Source: Oceanitalea stevensii
GTDB lineage: Bacteria > Actinomycetota > Actinomycetes > Actinomycetales > Actinomycetaceae
NCBI RefSeq assembly: GCF_014837105.1
Contig: NZ_JACSPO010000003.1
Coordinates: 196,674 to 260,673 of the forward strand
Length of the DNA stretch: 64,000 nt
Reading direction: 5' to 3'
In this document: piece after piece, positions 1 through 12,566 of the stretch
Layout: each line of letters opens with the position of its first letter
Position numbering within the stretch: the stretch's first letter is position 1
Notes under the pieces: generated by a model
The model's database searches: none
The model's input: the letters and a program-made list of their open reading frames with translations, nothing else
What the model was told of the DNA's origin: nothing
Program-made: the position numbers and the translations under genes

Positions 1-112
1 GGGTGGGCGGGATCCAGCTGTCGGCGCTGGGTTGAGGGCCCGCTTGTCTGTGAGGTGGGTCGCACCTGCGGTCTGGCGTGAGACACGCGGCGGGGCGGGG
101 GAGCGGCGCCGC

Positions 113-118
113 TAGCAT
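113..118 (+). promoter_or_regulatory. putative -10 element of the pyr operon
   Basis: TAGCAT fits the actinobacterial -10 pattern TANNNT. A transcript starting about 7 nt downstream would have a leader of about 55 nt carrying the PyrR-binding hairpin before pyrR. I see no convincing -35 box. The 112 bases before it hold no gene I can recognise. Confidence 0.45.
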
Positions 119-146
119 GGGCCGCGATCTGCCCGTCCTTTAAAGA

Positions 147-164
147 CCCGTCCTGTGAGGCGGG
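147..164 (+). promoter_or_regulatory. PyrR-binding hairpin next to the pyrR ribosome-binding site
   Basis: A 4-bp stem (CCCG/CGGG) encloses the loop TCCTGTGAGG. The core GTCCTGTGAGGC matches the PyrR-binding loop consensus known from Bacillus pyr attenuators and mycobacterial leaders (UCC-n-G-n-GAGG). Its 3' arm runs directly into the Shine-Dalgarno sequence GGGGAAGGAG (162-171) of pyrR. I see no terminator/antiterminator pair, so UMP-bound PyrR most likely blocks translation initiation, as described for mycobacteria. The motif is seen; the mechanism is inferred. Confidence 0.75.
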
Positions 165-179
165 GAAGGAGCAAGCCAG

Positions 180-740
180 ATGTCTCTCGGCCCTGTCGTA
201 CCCGTGCTCGGTCCCCCGGAGATCACCCGGGCGTTGACCCGCATCTCCCACGAGATCCTCGAGCGCACCGACCCGGAGGACCGTCTCGTCCTCCTCGGCA
301 TCCCCACGCGCGGCGCCCCGCTCGCCCAGCGGCTGCACGAGCGCGTGCTCGCCGCCGGCGGCAGCGCGGAGCTCGGCACGCTCGACGTCACGATGTACCG
401 CGACGACCTGCGCTCCCAGCCCACCCGCACGCTCCTGCGCACCGAGGTGCCGCCCGGCGGGATCGACGGCGCCACCGTCGTCCTCGTCGACGACGTCCTC
501 TACTCCGGGCGCACGATCCGCGCTGCCCTCGACGCCATCAACGACCTCGGCCGCCCGGCCCGGGTCCAGCTCGCCGTCCTCGTCGACCGCGGGCACCGCG
601 AGCTGCCCATCCGCGCGGACTACGTCGGCAAGAACCTGCCGACCTCGCGTCACGAGCGGGTGCAGGTCACCCTCGCGGACGTCGACGGCGGCGATGACGC
701 CGTCACCATCGTCAAGCCGGCCGAGGGGGAGGAGCGATGA
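180..740 (+). CDS. pyrR: PyrR bifunctional pyr operon regulator / uracil phosphoribosyltransferase
   Basis: This 186-residue protein binds pyr mRNA in response to UMP and usually retains uracil phosphoribosyltransferase activity. The PRPP-binding motif [13 protein letters not shown] lies at about residues 99-111, and the length is normal for PyrR. The ATG is preceded by a strong ribosome-binding site at 162-171, which the upstream PyrR-binding hairpin abuts, so the gene probably controls its own operon. It is first in pyrR-pyrB-pyrC-carA-carB-pyrF and its stop overlaps the pyrB start by 4 bp (ATGA). Confidence 0.96.
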   Translation: MSLGPVVPVLGPPEITRALTRISHEILERTDPEDRLVLLGIPTRGAPLAQRLHERVLAAGGSAELGTLDVTMYRDDLRSQPTRTLLRTEVPPGGIDGATVVLVDDVLYSGRTIRAALDAINDLGRPARVQLAVLVDRGHRELPIRADYVGKNLPTSRHERVQVTLADVDGGDDAVTIVKPAEGEER

Positions 741-1723
741 GGCACCTGCTCTCCGCCGCCGACCTCGACCGGGACGCGGCCGTCGCGCTCCTCGACACCG
801 CCGAGGAGATGGCCGTCACCCAGTCCCGGGAGATCCGCAAGCTCCCCACGCTGCGTGGCCGCACCGTCGTCAACCTCTTCTTCGAGGACTCCACCCGCAC
901 CCGGATCTCCTTCGAGGCCGCCGCCAAGCGGCTCTCGGCCGACGTCATCAACTTCGCCGCCAAGGGCTCGAGCGTCTCCAAGGGCGAGTCCCTCAAGGAC
1001 ACCGCCCAGACCCTCCAGGCCATGGGCGCGGACGCCGTCGTCATCCGCCACAGCGCCTCCGGTGCCCCGCACCGGCTGGCCCACTCCGGCTGGATCGACG
1101 TGCCCGTCGTCAACGCCGGCGACGGCACCCACCAGCACCCCACCCAGGCGCTCCTGGACGCGTACACGGTCCGTCGCCACCTCGCGGCCGACGACGGCGA
1201 CTCCCGCGGCCGCGACCTCACCGGTCTGCGCGTGGTCGTCGTGGGCGACGTCCTCCACTCGCGGGTGGCGCGCTCGAACGTCGACCTCCTCACGACGCTC
1301 GGTGCGCAGGTCACGCTCGTCGCCCCGCCCACCCTGGTCCCGGTGGGCGCCCACGCCTGGCCGGCGGAGGTCGAGTACGACCTCGACGCCGCCCTCGCCA
1401 CCGGCCCGGACGCCGTCATGATGCTGCGCGTCCAGCGGGAGCGGATGTCGAGCTCCGGCGGCGGGTTCTTCCCCTCCCCGCAGGAGTACCACCGCCGTTA
1501 CGGCCTCACCGGTGCCCGCCTCGCGCGCCTGCCCGAGCACGCGATCGTCATGCACCCCGGCCCGATGAACCGCGGCCTGGAGATCTCCGCCGAGGCCGCC
1601 GACAGCCCCCGCTCGACGATCGTCGAGCAGGTCGCCAACGGCGTCTCCGTGCGCATGGCGGTCCTCTACCACCTCCTCGCCGGCGCGCCGGCGCCCACGA
1701 CGACGCAGGGAGCACCCGCGTGA
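737..1723 (+). CDS. pyrB: aspartate carbamoyltransferase, catalytic subunit
   Basis: PyrB condenses carbamoyl phosphate with L-aspartate to N-carbamoyl-aspartate, the committed step of pyrimidine synthesis. The 328-residue protein carries the carbamoyl-phosphate loop STRTR at about 52-56 and the HPTQALLD motif at about 134-141, both diagnostic of the ATCase/OTCase fold. There is no regulatory PyrI gene nearby, as usual in actinobacteria, so control is probably through PyrR. The start overlaps the pyrR stop and the end overlaps the pyrC start, implying translational coupling. Confidence 0.97.
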   Translation: MRHLLSAADLDRDAAVALLDTAEEMAVTQSREIRKLPTLRGRTVVNLFFEDSTRTRISFEAAAKRLSADVINFAAKGSSVSKGESLKDTAQTLQAMGADAVVIRHSASGAPHRLAHSGWIDVPVVNAGDGTHQHPTQALLDAYTVRRHLAADDGDSRGRDLTGLRVVVVGDVLHSRVARSNVDLLTTLGAQVTLVAPPTLVPVGAHAWPAEVEYDLDAALATGPDAVMMLRVQRERMSSSGGGFFPSPQEYHRRYGLTGARLARLPEHAIVMHPGPMNRGLEISAEAADSPRSTIVEQVANGVSVRMAVLYHLLAGAPAPTTTQGAPA

Positions 1724-3039
1724 CCAGCCACCTCATCCGGGGCGCCGCGCCCCTGGGCGCCGAGCCCACCGACCTCCTCCTCGCCGACGGCGTCATCACC
1801 GCCACCGGCGCCGACGCCGCCGCCCAGGCGGGCAGCGACGCCCACGTCGTCGACGCGGACGGTCTCGTCGCCCTGCCCGGGCTCGTCGACCTCCACACCC
1901 ACCTGCGCGAGCCCGGCCGCGAGGACGCCGAGACCGTGTGGTCCGGCACCCGCGCCGCCGCGCTCGGCGGCTTCACCGCCGTCCACGCGATGGCCAACAC
2001 CCAGCCCGTCGCCGACACCGCCGGCGTCGTCGAGCAGGTGTGGCGGCTGGGCCGCGAGGCCGGCTGGGCCGACGTCCTGCCCGTCGGCGCCGTCACGGTC
2101 GGGCTCAAGGGCGAGCAGCTCGCCGAGCTCGGCGCCATGGCCGCCTCCCAGGCCCGCGTGCGGGTCTTCTCCGACGACGGCCTGTGCGTGTGGGACCCGG
2201 TCCTCATGCGCCGGGCGCTGGAGTACGTCAAGGCCTTCGACGGCGTCATCGCCCAGCACGCCCAGGAGCCCCGCCTCACCGCGGGCGCCCAGATGAACGA
2301 GGGCGTCGTGTCCTCCGAGCTCGGGCTCACCGGCTGGCCGGCCGTCGCGGAGGAGGCGATCATCGCCCGTGACGTCCTCCTCGCCGAGCACGTCGGCTCC
2401 CGGGTGCACATCTGCCACCTGTCGACCGCCGGGTCCGTCGAGATCGTCCGCTGGGCCAAGGCCCGCGGCATCGACGTCACCGCCGAGGTGACCCCCCACC
2501 ACCTGCTCCTCACCGACGAGCTCGCCCGCAGCTACAACCCGGTCTACAAGGTCAACCCGCCGCTGCGCACGCAGGAGGACGTCCTCGCCCTGCGCGCCGC
2601 GCTGGCCGACGGGACGATCGACATCGTCGCCACCGACCACGCCCCCCACCCCGTGGAGGCGAAGGACTGCGAGTGGGCCGACGCCGCCTTCGGCATGACC
2701 GGCCTGGAGACCGCGCTGCCCGTCGTCGTCGAGACGATGGTCGAGCCCGGCCTGCTCGACTGGGCCGGCGTCGCGCGCGTGCTGTCGACGACACCCGCCC
2801 GGATCGGGCGCGTCGAGGGGCACGGGCGACCCATCGCCGTCGGGGAGCCCGCCAACCTCACCCTTGTGGACCCGGCCGCCCGCGTCGTCGTCGACGGCGC
2901 CCACCAGGCGACCACCAGCCGCAACACCCCGTTCCAGGGCCGTACCCTTCCAGGGCGCGTCGTGGCCACGTTCCTCCGCGGGCGTGCGACCGTGCTCGAC
3001 GCCCAGCCCGTCGCCAGCACCACAGGAGGAACCCGTTGA
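1720..3039 (+). CDS. pyrC: dihydroorotase
   Basis: PyrC reversibly cyclises carbamoyl-aspartate to dihydroorotate. The 439-residue protein has the metal-binding HxH in [10 protein letters not shown] at about residues 57-66, a motif of the bacterial (type I, PyrC/allantoinase-like) dihydroorotases. Near residue 300 it has ATDHAPH, which supplies the catalytic Asp. GTG 1720 is chosen because it overlaps the pyrB stop (GTGA). An open frame extends upstream within pyrB, but that part is only a shadow of pyrB. Confidence 0.96.
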   Translation: MTSHLIRGAAPLGAEPTDLLLADGVITATGADAAAQAGSDAHVVDADGLVALPGLVDLHTHLREPGREDAETVWSGTRAAALGGFTAVHAMANTQPVADTAGVVEQVWRLGREAGWADVLPVGAVTVGLKGEQLAELGAMAASQARVRVFSDDGLCVWDPVLMRRALEYVKAFDGVIAQHAQEPRLTAGAQMNEGVVSSELGLTGWPAVAEEAIIARDVLLAEHVGSRVHICHLSTAGSVEIVRWAKARGIDVTAEVTPHHLLLTDELARSYNPVYKVNPPLRTQEDVLALRAALADGTIDIVATDHAPHPVEAKDCEWADAAFGMTGLETALPVVVETMVEPGLLDWAGVARVLSTTPARIGRVEGHGRPIAVGEPANLTLVDPAARVVVDGAHQATTSRNTPFQGRTLPGRVVATFLRGRATVLDAQPVASTTGGTR

Positions 3040-4249
3040 GGAACCAGCGTGAGGACGCCCTGCTCGTCCTCGAGGACGGCTACGTCCTGTCCGGGCAGGC
3101 CTACGCCGCCGAGGGCCGCACGGTCGGGGAGATCGTCTTCGCGACGGCGATGACCGGCTACCAGGAGACGGTCACCGACCCGTCCTACCACCGGCAGATC
3201 GTCACGATGACCGCCCCGCACATCGGCAACACGGGCGCCAACGACGAGGACCCGGAGTCCACCCGCATCTGGGTGGCCGGGCTCGTCGTGCGCGAGCCGG
3301 CGCGGCGCGCCTCGAGCTGGCGCTCGACCCGCGAGTTCGAGGACGAGCTGCGCGAGCAGGGCGTCGTCGGCATCTGCCACCTCGACACCCGCGCCCTCAC
3401 CCGCCACCTGCGCGACCGTGGCGTCATGCGCGCCGGCATCTTCTCCGGCTCCGCGCTGCCCGCCGGTGCGATGGGGCGCGACTCCTCCGCGATCAGCGTC
3501 CTCGTCGACCTCGTCCGCCAGGCGCCCGCGATGAGCGGCGCCGCGCTCGCCGGTGAGGTCTCCACCCAGGAGCGCTACGTCGTCGAGCCCACCGGCGAGT
3601 TCGCCGGCAAGGAGCCGCTCGCCGAGATCGTCGCCGTCGACCTCGGGATCAAGGCGCGCACCCCCGCCCAGCTCGCCGAGCGCGGCGCGCGCGTGCACGT
3701 CGTCCCGCAGCAGACCACCCTCGCGGAGATCGTCGCCCTCGAGCCCGACGGCGTCTTCTTCTCCAACGGCCCGGGCGACCCGGGCAGCGCGGACCACGAG
3801 GTCGAGGTGCTGCGCGGGGTCCTGGCCCAGGGGCTCCCCTTCTTCGGGATCTGCTTCGGCAACCAGCTCCTCGGCCGCGCCCTCGGCTACGGCACGTACA
3901 AGCTCGACTACGGCCACCGCGGCGTCAACCAGCCCGTGCTCGACCGCGCCACCGGCAAGGTCGAGATCACCGCGCACAACCACGGCTTCGCCGTCGACGT
4001 GCCCGTGGGGGAGGAGAGCCTCGCGCCCTACGACGACGGCCGCTTCGGCCGCGTGGAGGTCTCCCACATCAGCCTCAACGACGGCGTCGTCGAGGGCCTG
4101 CGCGCCCTGGACATCCCCGCGTTCTCCGTCCAGTACCACCCCGAGGCGGCCGCCGGCCCGCACGACGCCGCCCACCTGTTCGACCGCTTCCTCGAGCTCG
4201 TCGCCGCCCGGCGGCAGGCGCGCTCCCAGACGACCGGAGAGGACGCCTG

Positions 4250-4250
<1 letters not shown>
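3036..4250 (+). CDS. carA: carbamoyl-phosphate synthase small (glutaminase) subunit
   Basis: CarA hydrolyses glutamine and channels ammonia to CarB. This 404-residue protein has an N-terminal CPSase small-subunit domain (about 1-150) and a C-terminal class I glutamine amidotransferase domain. The nucleophile Cys is in FFGICFGNQ and the His-Glu pair in [10 protein letters not shown]. The start is a rare TTG at 3036, chosen because AGGAGGA lies 5 nt upstream and it overlaps the pyrC stop. No ATG or GTG fits this position in frame. It ends overlapping carB by one base. Confidence 0.95.
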
Positions 4251-7533
<3,283 letters not shown>

Positions 7534-7537
<4 letters not shown>

Positions 7538-8472
7538 CCCCCGCACCCCCCTCCGCCGAGAGCCGGATTCCTCCGGCCGGCAATCCCACCCCTCCCGCCG
7601 ACAGCCGGATTCCTCCGGCCGAGCCGGTGCCCTTCGGCACCCGGCTCGCCGCGGCGATGGCCGAGCACGGACCGGTGTGCGTCGGCATCGACCCCCACCC
7701 CGGCCTGCTGGACGCGTGGGGGCTGCCCGACGACGTGACGGGTCTGCGCACGTTCGCGATGTGCGTCGTCGAGGTGCTCGGGGGGCGGGTGGCGGCGCTC
7801 AAGCCGCAGTCGGCGCTGTTCGAGCGGCACGGCTCGGCGGGCGTCGCCGTCCTCGAGGACGTCCTGGCGGCCTGCCGGGACACCGGCACGCTGAGCGTCC
7901 TCGACGTCAAGCGCGGGGACATCGGCTCGACCATGGCCGGCTACGCCCACGCGTACCTCGCCGACGGCGCGCCCCTGGCCGCGGACGCGATCACCCTGTC
8001 CCCGTACCTCGGGCTCGGTTCCCTCGCGCCCGCCGTCGAGCTCGCCCACGCCACCGGCAGGGGAGTGTTCGTCCTTGCCCTCACCTCCAACCCGGAGGGA
8101 GCCTCGGTGCAGCACGCCGTCGGCGCCGACGGGCGCGCGGTGGCCGCCGGGATCGTCGACGGCGTGGGCGTGCTCAACGCGAGCGGCCCGGCACCCACCG
8201 GGCTCGGCTCCGTGGGGCTCGTCGTCGGCGCCACCATCGGCGCCGCCGCGCGCGAGCTCGGCATCGACCTCGCCGGCTCCCGGGCCCCGCTGCTCGCCCC
8301 CGGTTTCGGCGCGCAGGGCGCCGGACGTGCCGAGGTCACGGAGGTCTTCGCGGGAGCGGAGCAGGCGGTGCTCGCCAGCACCTCTCGCGCGGTTCTCGCC
8401 GCGGGTCCGGACGGCCTCGTGGCCGCCGCCGAGCAGGCCGTCGCCGAGGTCCGCACCGCACTTGCCGGCTGA
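7534..8472 (+). CDS. pyrF: orotidine 5'-phosphate decarboxylase (long, mycobacterial type)
   Basis: PyrF decarboxylates OMP to UMP, the last step of de novo synthesis. The motif [16 protein letters not shown] identifies the OMP decarboxylase family that includes the long mycobacterial enzymes. GTG 7534 overlaps the carB stop (GTGA) and gives 312 residues. About 31 Pro/Ala-rich N-terminal residues precede the conserved FGTRL start and contain two copies of SRIPPA (residues 10-15 and 24-29). GTG 7627 would give a typical 281-residue enzyme starting VPFGTRL but lacks a clear ribosome-binding site. Function is certain; the start is not. Confidence 0.93.
7562..7619 (+). repeat. two in-frame copies of a small stem-loop inside the pyrF N-terminal extension
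   Basis: GCCGGATTCCTCCGGC occurs at 7562-7577 and 7604-7619, 42 bp (14 codons) apart. Each copy is itself an inverted repeat (GCCGGA, 4-nt loop, TCCGGC). The flanking bases (CCGCCGA-n-A) are also shared, so this is a duplicated unit encoding SRIPPA twice. It could be a small REP-like insertion or local slippage. Confidence 0.7.
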
Positions 8473-8811
8473 CCGCCCCACCGCCGTCGCCCGGCGGCGC
8501 GCTCGCCCCGACCTGCCCCTTCCGGCGTCGTAGCCCGGCGACTGGCGGGCGCCGTCGTCGCGGTCGCCTGAGCGACGCCGTCGCCGACCTCCCCGCTTCT
8601 CCTCACCACAGCCCGCGCGAGCCGGGGAGGTGAGAGGACGACCGGGGAGGTCGGCGCGCTCCGGTGGCGCGATGACGCGAAGTGTGGTGAGGACGACGCC
8701 GCCGCCCCGGCCGGGCGGGCTCTGGGGCCTTGCGGGTACTGGCACACTGAGCTGGTCGCTGGGTACCTTGCCCTCAGCCCCTCCCGTGTCCCCGTCCCCG
8801 AGGTGATGAAC
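8473..8811. other. intergenic region with two interleaved inverted repeats upstream of mihF
   Basis: This 339-bp gap has no recognisable gene. GCCGACCTCCCCG (8583-8595) is perfectly complementary to 8643-8655, and CCTCACCACA (8601-8610) to 8683-8692. The two pairs are interleaved (A-B-A'-B'), as in a pseudoknot. A TACCTT at 8764-8769 is a possible -10 element for mihF. Function is unknown; a structured RNA or a regulatory leader are both possible. Confidence 0.6.
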
Positions 8812-9123
8812 GTGGCTCTGCCCTCCTTGACCCCCGAGCAACGCGCCGCCGCGCTGGCCAAGGCAGCGGCCGCCCGCACCCGTCGGGCCGAGGTGAAGAA
8901 CCGCCTCAAGTACTCCCAGACCTCCCTCTCCCAGGTCATCGCCGACGCCGCCGACGACGAGGCCCTCGGCAAGATGCGCGTCGTCGAGCTCCTCGAGTCC
9001 CTCCCCGGCGTCGGCAAGGTGAAGAGCCGGGCGATCATGGCCGAGGTCGGCATCTCCGAGGCCCGCCGCGTGCGCGGCCTGGGCCACAACCAGGTCGAGT
9101 CCCTCGTCGAGCGGTTCGGGTGA
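8812..9123 (+). CDS. mihF: actinobacterial integration host factor mIHF
   Basis: mIHF is a small basic nucleoid-associated DNA-binding protein unrelated to HU/IHF. It is essential in mycobacteria and supports phage integration. The 103-residue protein starts [11 protein letters not shown] and has the helix-two-turn-helix core [13 protein letters not shown] and RRVRGLG, matching mycobacterial mIHF along its whole length. GTG 8812 is preferred over GTG 8803 and ATG 8806 because AGGTGA (8801-8806) is its ribosome-binding site and the family begins at this point. It overlaps gmk by 4 bp, the usual actinobacterial order. Confidence 0.95.
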   Translation: MALPSLTPEQRAAALAKAAAARTRRAEVKNRLKYSQTSLSQVIADAADDEALGKMRVVELLESLPGVGKVKSRAIMAEVGISEARRVRGLGHNQVESLVERFG

Positions 9124-9707
9124 CCGTGCCGACCACCACTCCCGCCTCCGAGGCCCGCCTCACCGTCCTCGCCGGGCCCACCGCCGTCGGCAAGGGCACC
9201 GTCTCCGCCGACATCCGCCGCCGCTACCCCCGGGTGTGGCTGTCGGTCTCTGCCACCACCCGTGCGCCCCGGCCCGGTGAGGTCGACGGCGTGCACTACC
9301 ACTTCGTCTCCGCGGAGGAGTTCGAGCGGATGATCGCCGACGGCGAGCTCCTCGAGTGGGCCGTCGTCCACGGCCAGAACCGCTACGGCACCCCGCGCGG
9401 CCCCGTCGAGGAGCAGCTGCGCAGCGGCGAGCCCGCGCTCCTGGAGATCGACCTCCAGGGCGCCCGCCAGGTGCGCAAGACGATGCCCAACGCCCACTTC
9501 GTCTTCCTCGCCCCGCCCTCCTTCGAGGAGCTCGAGCGCCGGCTCGTGGGCCGCGGCACCGAGGGCCCGGAGGAGCGCGAGCGTCGCCTGCGCACCGCCC
9601 GTGAGGAGCTCGCGCACGCCGACGAGTTCGACGACATCGTCGTCAACGACGTCGTGACACGCGCCACGGACGAGCTCGTCTCCCTCATGGGCCTGCCGAC
9701 CGAGTAG
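9120..9707 (+). CDS. gmk: guanylate kinase
   Basis: Gmk phosphorylates GMP to GDP with ATP. The 195-residue protein has the P-loop [11 protein letters not shown] near residues 18-28, then the GMP-binding [11 protein letters not shown] and VDGVHYHFV segments and the lid region. Its GTG start overlaps the mihF stop, and rpoZ follows after 65 bp. The linkage mihF-gmk-rpoZ-coaBC is conserved in actinobacteria. The assignment is secure. Confidence 0.97.
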   Translation: MTVPTTTPASEARLTVLAGPTAVGKGTVSADIRRRYPRVWLSVSATTRAPRPGEVDGVHYHFVSAEEFERMIADGELLEWAVVHGQNRYGTPRGPVEEQLRSGEPALLEIDLQGARQVRKTMPNAHFVFLAPPSFEELERRLVGRGTEGPEERERRLRTAREELAHADEFDDIVVNDVVTRATDELVSLMGLPTE

Positions 9708-9713
9708 ACTCGG
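9700..9713 (+). promoter_or_regulatory. stem-loop with TAGACT at the gmk stop codon, possible rpoZ promoter
   Basis: CCGAG-TAGA-CTCGG forms a 5-bp stem over the gmk stop codon. It contains TAGACT (9705-9710), which fits the -10 pattern and would start a transcript about 55 nt before rpoZ. No good -35 is visible, so a separate rpoZ-coaBC promoter is only plausible. Confidence 0.35.
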
Positions 9714-9772
9714 ACGTTGCGCGTGCCCGCACCCGGTGCAGGCGCGCCCCGAAACGAACACGTGAGGTGAGC

Positions 9773-10036
9773 ATGTCCGGAACCGTTGCCCAGCCCGTTG
9801 GCATCACCAACCCCCCGATCGACAAGCTGCTCGAGGCGGCGGACTCCAAGTACGCCCTCGTCATCTACGGCGCCAAGCGCGCCCGTCAGATCAACGCCTA
9901 CAACTCCCAGCTCCAGGAGGGGCTGCTCGAGTTCGTCGGCCCGCTCGTCCCGCACGGCCAGACCGACAAGCCCCTGTCGATCGCGCTGCGCGAGATCAAC
10001 GAGGGACTGCTGACGGTCAACCCGACCCAGGAGTGA
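9773..10036 (+). CDS. rpoZ: RNA polymerase omega subunit
   Basis: Omega binds the beta-prime subunit and helps assemble and stabilise core RNA polymerase. The 87-residue protein begins [20 protein letters not shown] and contains the conserved [16 protein letters not shown] segment of RpoZ. ATG 9773 is chosen because GAGGTG (9764-9769) gives ideal spacing; GTG 9767 lies inside that ribosome-binding site. The stop overlaps the coaBC start (GTGA). Confidence 0.95.
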   Translation: MSGTVAQPVGITNPPIDKLLEAADSKYALVIYGAKRARQINAYNSQLQEGLLEFVGPLVPHGQTDKPLSIALREINEGLLTVNPTQE

Positions 10037-11256
10037 GCGTGCCGGGGGCGACCGGGCTGCGCGTCCTCCTCGGCGTCACCGGGGGGATCGCCGCCTACAA
10101 GGCGGTCTTCGTCCTGCGCGCGCTGCGCGAGGCAGGGCACCGCGTCCGGGTCGTCCCCACCGAGGCCGCCCTCGAGTTCGTCGGGCGGCCCACCTGGGAG
10201 GCGCTGTCCGGTGAGCCGGTGACGACGAGCGTCTTCGAGGGCGCCACCGGGGTCGACCACGTCGCCCTCGGTCGCAGCGCCGACCTCGTCGTCGTCGCCC
10301 CCGCCACCGCGGACCTGCTCTCGCGGGCCGCCACCGGCCGGGCGGACGACCTGCTGACGACGACGCTCCTCACCGTCACCGCCCCCGTGCTGCTCGCCCC
10401 GGCGATGCACACGGAGATGTGGCAGCACCCGGCGACCGTCGCGAACGTCGCCACCCTGCGTGCCCGCGGCGTCACGGTCCTCGAGCCCGACTCCGGGCGG
10501 CTCACCGGCTCGGACACCGGCCCTGGCCGGCTGCCCGAGCCGGAGGCCATCACCGCGGCCGCCCTCGCGCTGCTCGCGCCGCAGGACCTCGCCGGTCGCA
10601 CCGTCGTCGTCAGCGCCGGCGGCACCCGCGAGCCGCTCGACCCGGTCCGTTTCCTCGGCAACCGCTCCTCGGGCCGGCAGGGCGCCGCGATCGCCCGCGA
10701 GGCCGCCTGCCGCGGCGCCCGGGTGACCTTGCTCGCCGCCTCGATCGACGAGGCCGCCCGCCGTGCCGCCCAGCACCCCGCCGTCGACGTCGTCGAGGTC
10801 GAGACCACGCGTGAGCTCGCCGACGCCGTGGACACCGCGACCGCCGACGCCGACGTGCTTGTCATGGCCGCCGCCGTCGCCGACTTCCGCCCCGCGACGA
10901 CGGCGGAGCGCAAGATCAAGAAGGACGGCTCAGCCCCGCAGGCGGTCGAGCTCGTCGAGAACCCCGACATCCTCGCGACCGTCGCCCACCGTGAGCGGGA
11001 GCGGCTCGTCGTCGTCGGCTTCGCCGCCGAGACCGGTGACGCCGACGAGGTGCTCGAGCTCGGGCGTGCCAAGGCCCGGCGCAAGGGCGCGGACCTGCTC
11101 GCCGTCAACGCCGTCGGCCAGGGCCGCGGCTTCGGCGCCGTCGCCAACGCCGTCACCGTGCTCGACGGCGCGGGCGAGGTGGTCGGCGAGGCCGCCGGCA
11201 GCAAGGACGACGTCGCGCGCGGGCTGTGGGACCTCGTTGTGCCGCGTCTGCGCTGA
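10033..11256 (+). CDS. coaBC: bifunctional phosphopantothenoylcysteine decarboxylase / phosphopantothenate-cysteine ligase
   Basis: CoaBC carries out two steps of coenzyme A synthesis: CTP-dependent ligation of cysteine to phosphopantothenate, then FMN-dependent decarboxylation. The 407-residue protein has an N-terminal flavoprotein domain ([10 protein letters not shown] near residues 14-23, then PAMHTEMW) and a C-terminal synthetase domain beginning near residue 190 ([19 protein letters not shown], later KIKK). The CoaC half needs FMN, which links it to the riboflavin supply genes at 22541-24577. It overlaps rpoZ by 4 bp, and metK follows after 14 bp. Confidence 0.96.
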   Translation: MSVPGATGLRVLLGVTGGIAAYKAVFVLRALREAGHRVRVVPTEAALEFVGRPTWEALSGEPVTTSVFEGATGVDHVALGRSADLVVVAPATADLLSRAATGRADDLLTTTLLTVTAPVLLAPAMHTEMWQHPATVANVATLRARGVTVLEPDSGRLTGSDTGPGRLPEPEAITAAALALLAPQDLAGRTVVVSAGGTREPLDPVRFLGNRSSGRQGAAIAREAACRGARVTLLAASIDEAARRAAQHPAVDVVEVETTRELADAVDTATADADVLVMAAAVADFRPATTAERKIKKDGSAPQAVELVENPDILATVAHRERERLVVVGFAAETGDADEVLELGRAKARRKGADLLAVNAVGQGRGFGAVANAVTVLDGAGEVVGEAAGSKDDVARGLWDLVVPRLR

Positions 11257-11264
11257 ACTAGGAT
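11237..11264 (+). promoter_or_regulatory. leaderless-type promoter of metK
   Basis: TTGTGC (11237-11242), a 16-bp spacer and TAGGAT (11259-11264) form a sigma-A-like promoter inside the end of coaBC. The metK GTG follows 6 nt later and there is no ribosome-binding site, so transcription probably starts at the start codon. Confidence 0.6.
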
Positions 11265-11270
11265 CGACCG

Positions 11271-12476
11271 GTGACCTCCAAGCCCAACCTGCGTCTGTTC
11301 ACCTCCGAGTCGGTGACCGAGGGGCACCCCGACAAGGTGTGCGACCGGATCTCCGACTCCATCCTCGACGCGATCCTCCGGGAGGACCCGCGCGCGCGGG
11401 TCGCCGTCGAGACGCTCGTGACGACCGGGCTGGTGACCGTCGCCGGTGAGGTGACGACCTCCGCCTACGTCGAGATCCCGCAGCTCGTGCGCGCCGAGGT
11501 CAACGCGATCGGCTACACCTCCTCCGCCATCGGCTTCGACGGGAAGTCCTGCGGCGTGCAGGTGTCGATCGGCCAGCAGTCCCCGGACATCGCCACCGGC
11601 GTGGACACCTCGTGGGAGGACCGCGCCGGCGAGAGCCGCGACCGGTACGACGCGCAGGGCGCCGGCGACCAGGGCTTCATGGTCGGCTACGCGAGTGACG
11701 ACACACCCCAGCTCATGCCGCTGCCGATCTGGCTCGCGCACCGCCTCGCCGAGCGGCTCACGCACGTGCGCAAGGAGGGGATCGTCCCCGGCCTGCGCCC
11801 GGACGGCAAGACCCAGGTGACCATCGCCTACGACGGCGACCGTCCCGTCGCGCTCGACTCCCTCGTCGTCTCCACCCAGCACGACGCCGACGTCACCGCC
11901 GAGTGGCTGCGCTCCGCCGTCGCCGCGGAGGTCGTCGCGCCCGTGCTCGCCGAGCACGCCGGTGATCTCGACACGGCCGGGCACACCCTCTACGTCAACC
12001 CGACCGGCAAGTTCGTCGTCGGCGGGCCCATGGGCGACGCCGGGCTCACCGGTCGCAAGATCATCGTCGACACCTACGGGGGCATGGCCCGTCACGGCGG
12101 GGGAGCCTTCTCCGGCAAGGACCCGTCGAAGGTGGACCGCTCCGCGTCCTACGCCACCCGCTGGGTCGCGAAGAACGTCGTCGCCGCCGGTCTCGCGCGC
12201 CGCTGCGAGGTCCACGTCGCCTACGCCATCGGCAAGGCCCACCCCGTGGGGCTGTACGTCGAGACCTTCGGGACCGAGACGGTCGCCGTCGAGAGGATCA
12301 ACGCGGCGATCAGCGAGGTCTTCGACCTGCGCCCCGCCGCGATCGTCGACGCGCTCGACCTGCTGCGACCGATCTACCGCGACACCAGCGCCTACGGGCA
12401 CTTCGGACGCGAGCTGCCGAGCTTCACCTGGGAGCGCACCGACCGCGTCGAGGAGCTGCGCCGCGCCGTCGGCTGA
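11271..12476 (+). CDS. metK: S-adenosylmethionine synthase
   Basis: MetK makes S-adenosylmethionine from methionine and ATP. The 401-residue protein has the signatures [13 protein letters not shown] near the N-terminus, [12 protein letters not shown] (about residues 127-138) and [16 protein letters not shown] (about 279-294), covering the ATP, metal and phosphate sites. The length is normal. The GTG has no upstream ribosome-binding site and sits 6 nt after a -10 element, so it is probably translated from a leaderless mRNA. It supplies methyl groups for enzymes such as RsmB. Confidence 0.97.
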   Translation: MTSKPNLRLFTSESVTEGHPDKVCDRISDSILDAILREDPRARVAVETLVTTGLVTVAGEVTTSAYVEIPQLVRAEVNAIGYTSSAIGFDGKSCGVQVSIGQQSPDIATGVDTSWEDRAGESRDRYDAQGAGDQGFMVGYASDDTPQLMPLPIWLAHRLAERLTHVRKEGIVPGLRPDGKTQVTIAYDGDRPVALDSLVVSTQHDADVTAEWLRSAVAAEVVAPVLAEHAGDLDTAGHTLYVNPTGKFVVGGPMGDAGLTGRKIIVDTYGGMARHGGGAFSGKDPSKVDRSASYATRWVAKNVVAAGLARRCEVHVAYAIGKAHPVGLYVETFGTETVAVERINAAISEVFDLRPAAIVDALDLLRPIYRDTSAYGHFGRELPSFTWERTDRVEELRRAVG

Positions 12477-12566
12477 GGGTTCCTCGGGCGCCGGGCCGCG
12501 CGCTGCCTGTGGACGACCACCGCGGTGTCGGTGGCCCGTGGTGAGATGGGAGCGGAGGTGAGACCG

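Noticed and set aside
694..1719. Upstream extension of the pyrC open frame
   Set aside because: It is the +2 shadow of pyrB; the true start is GTG 1720 overlapping the pyrB stop.
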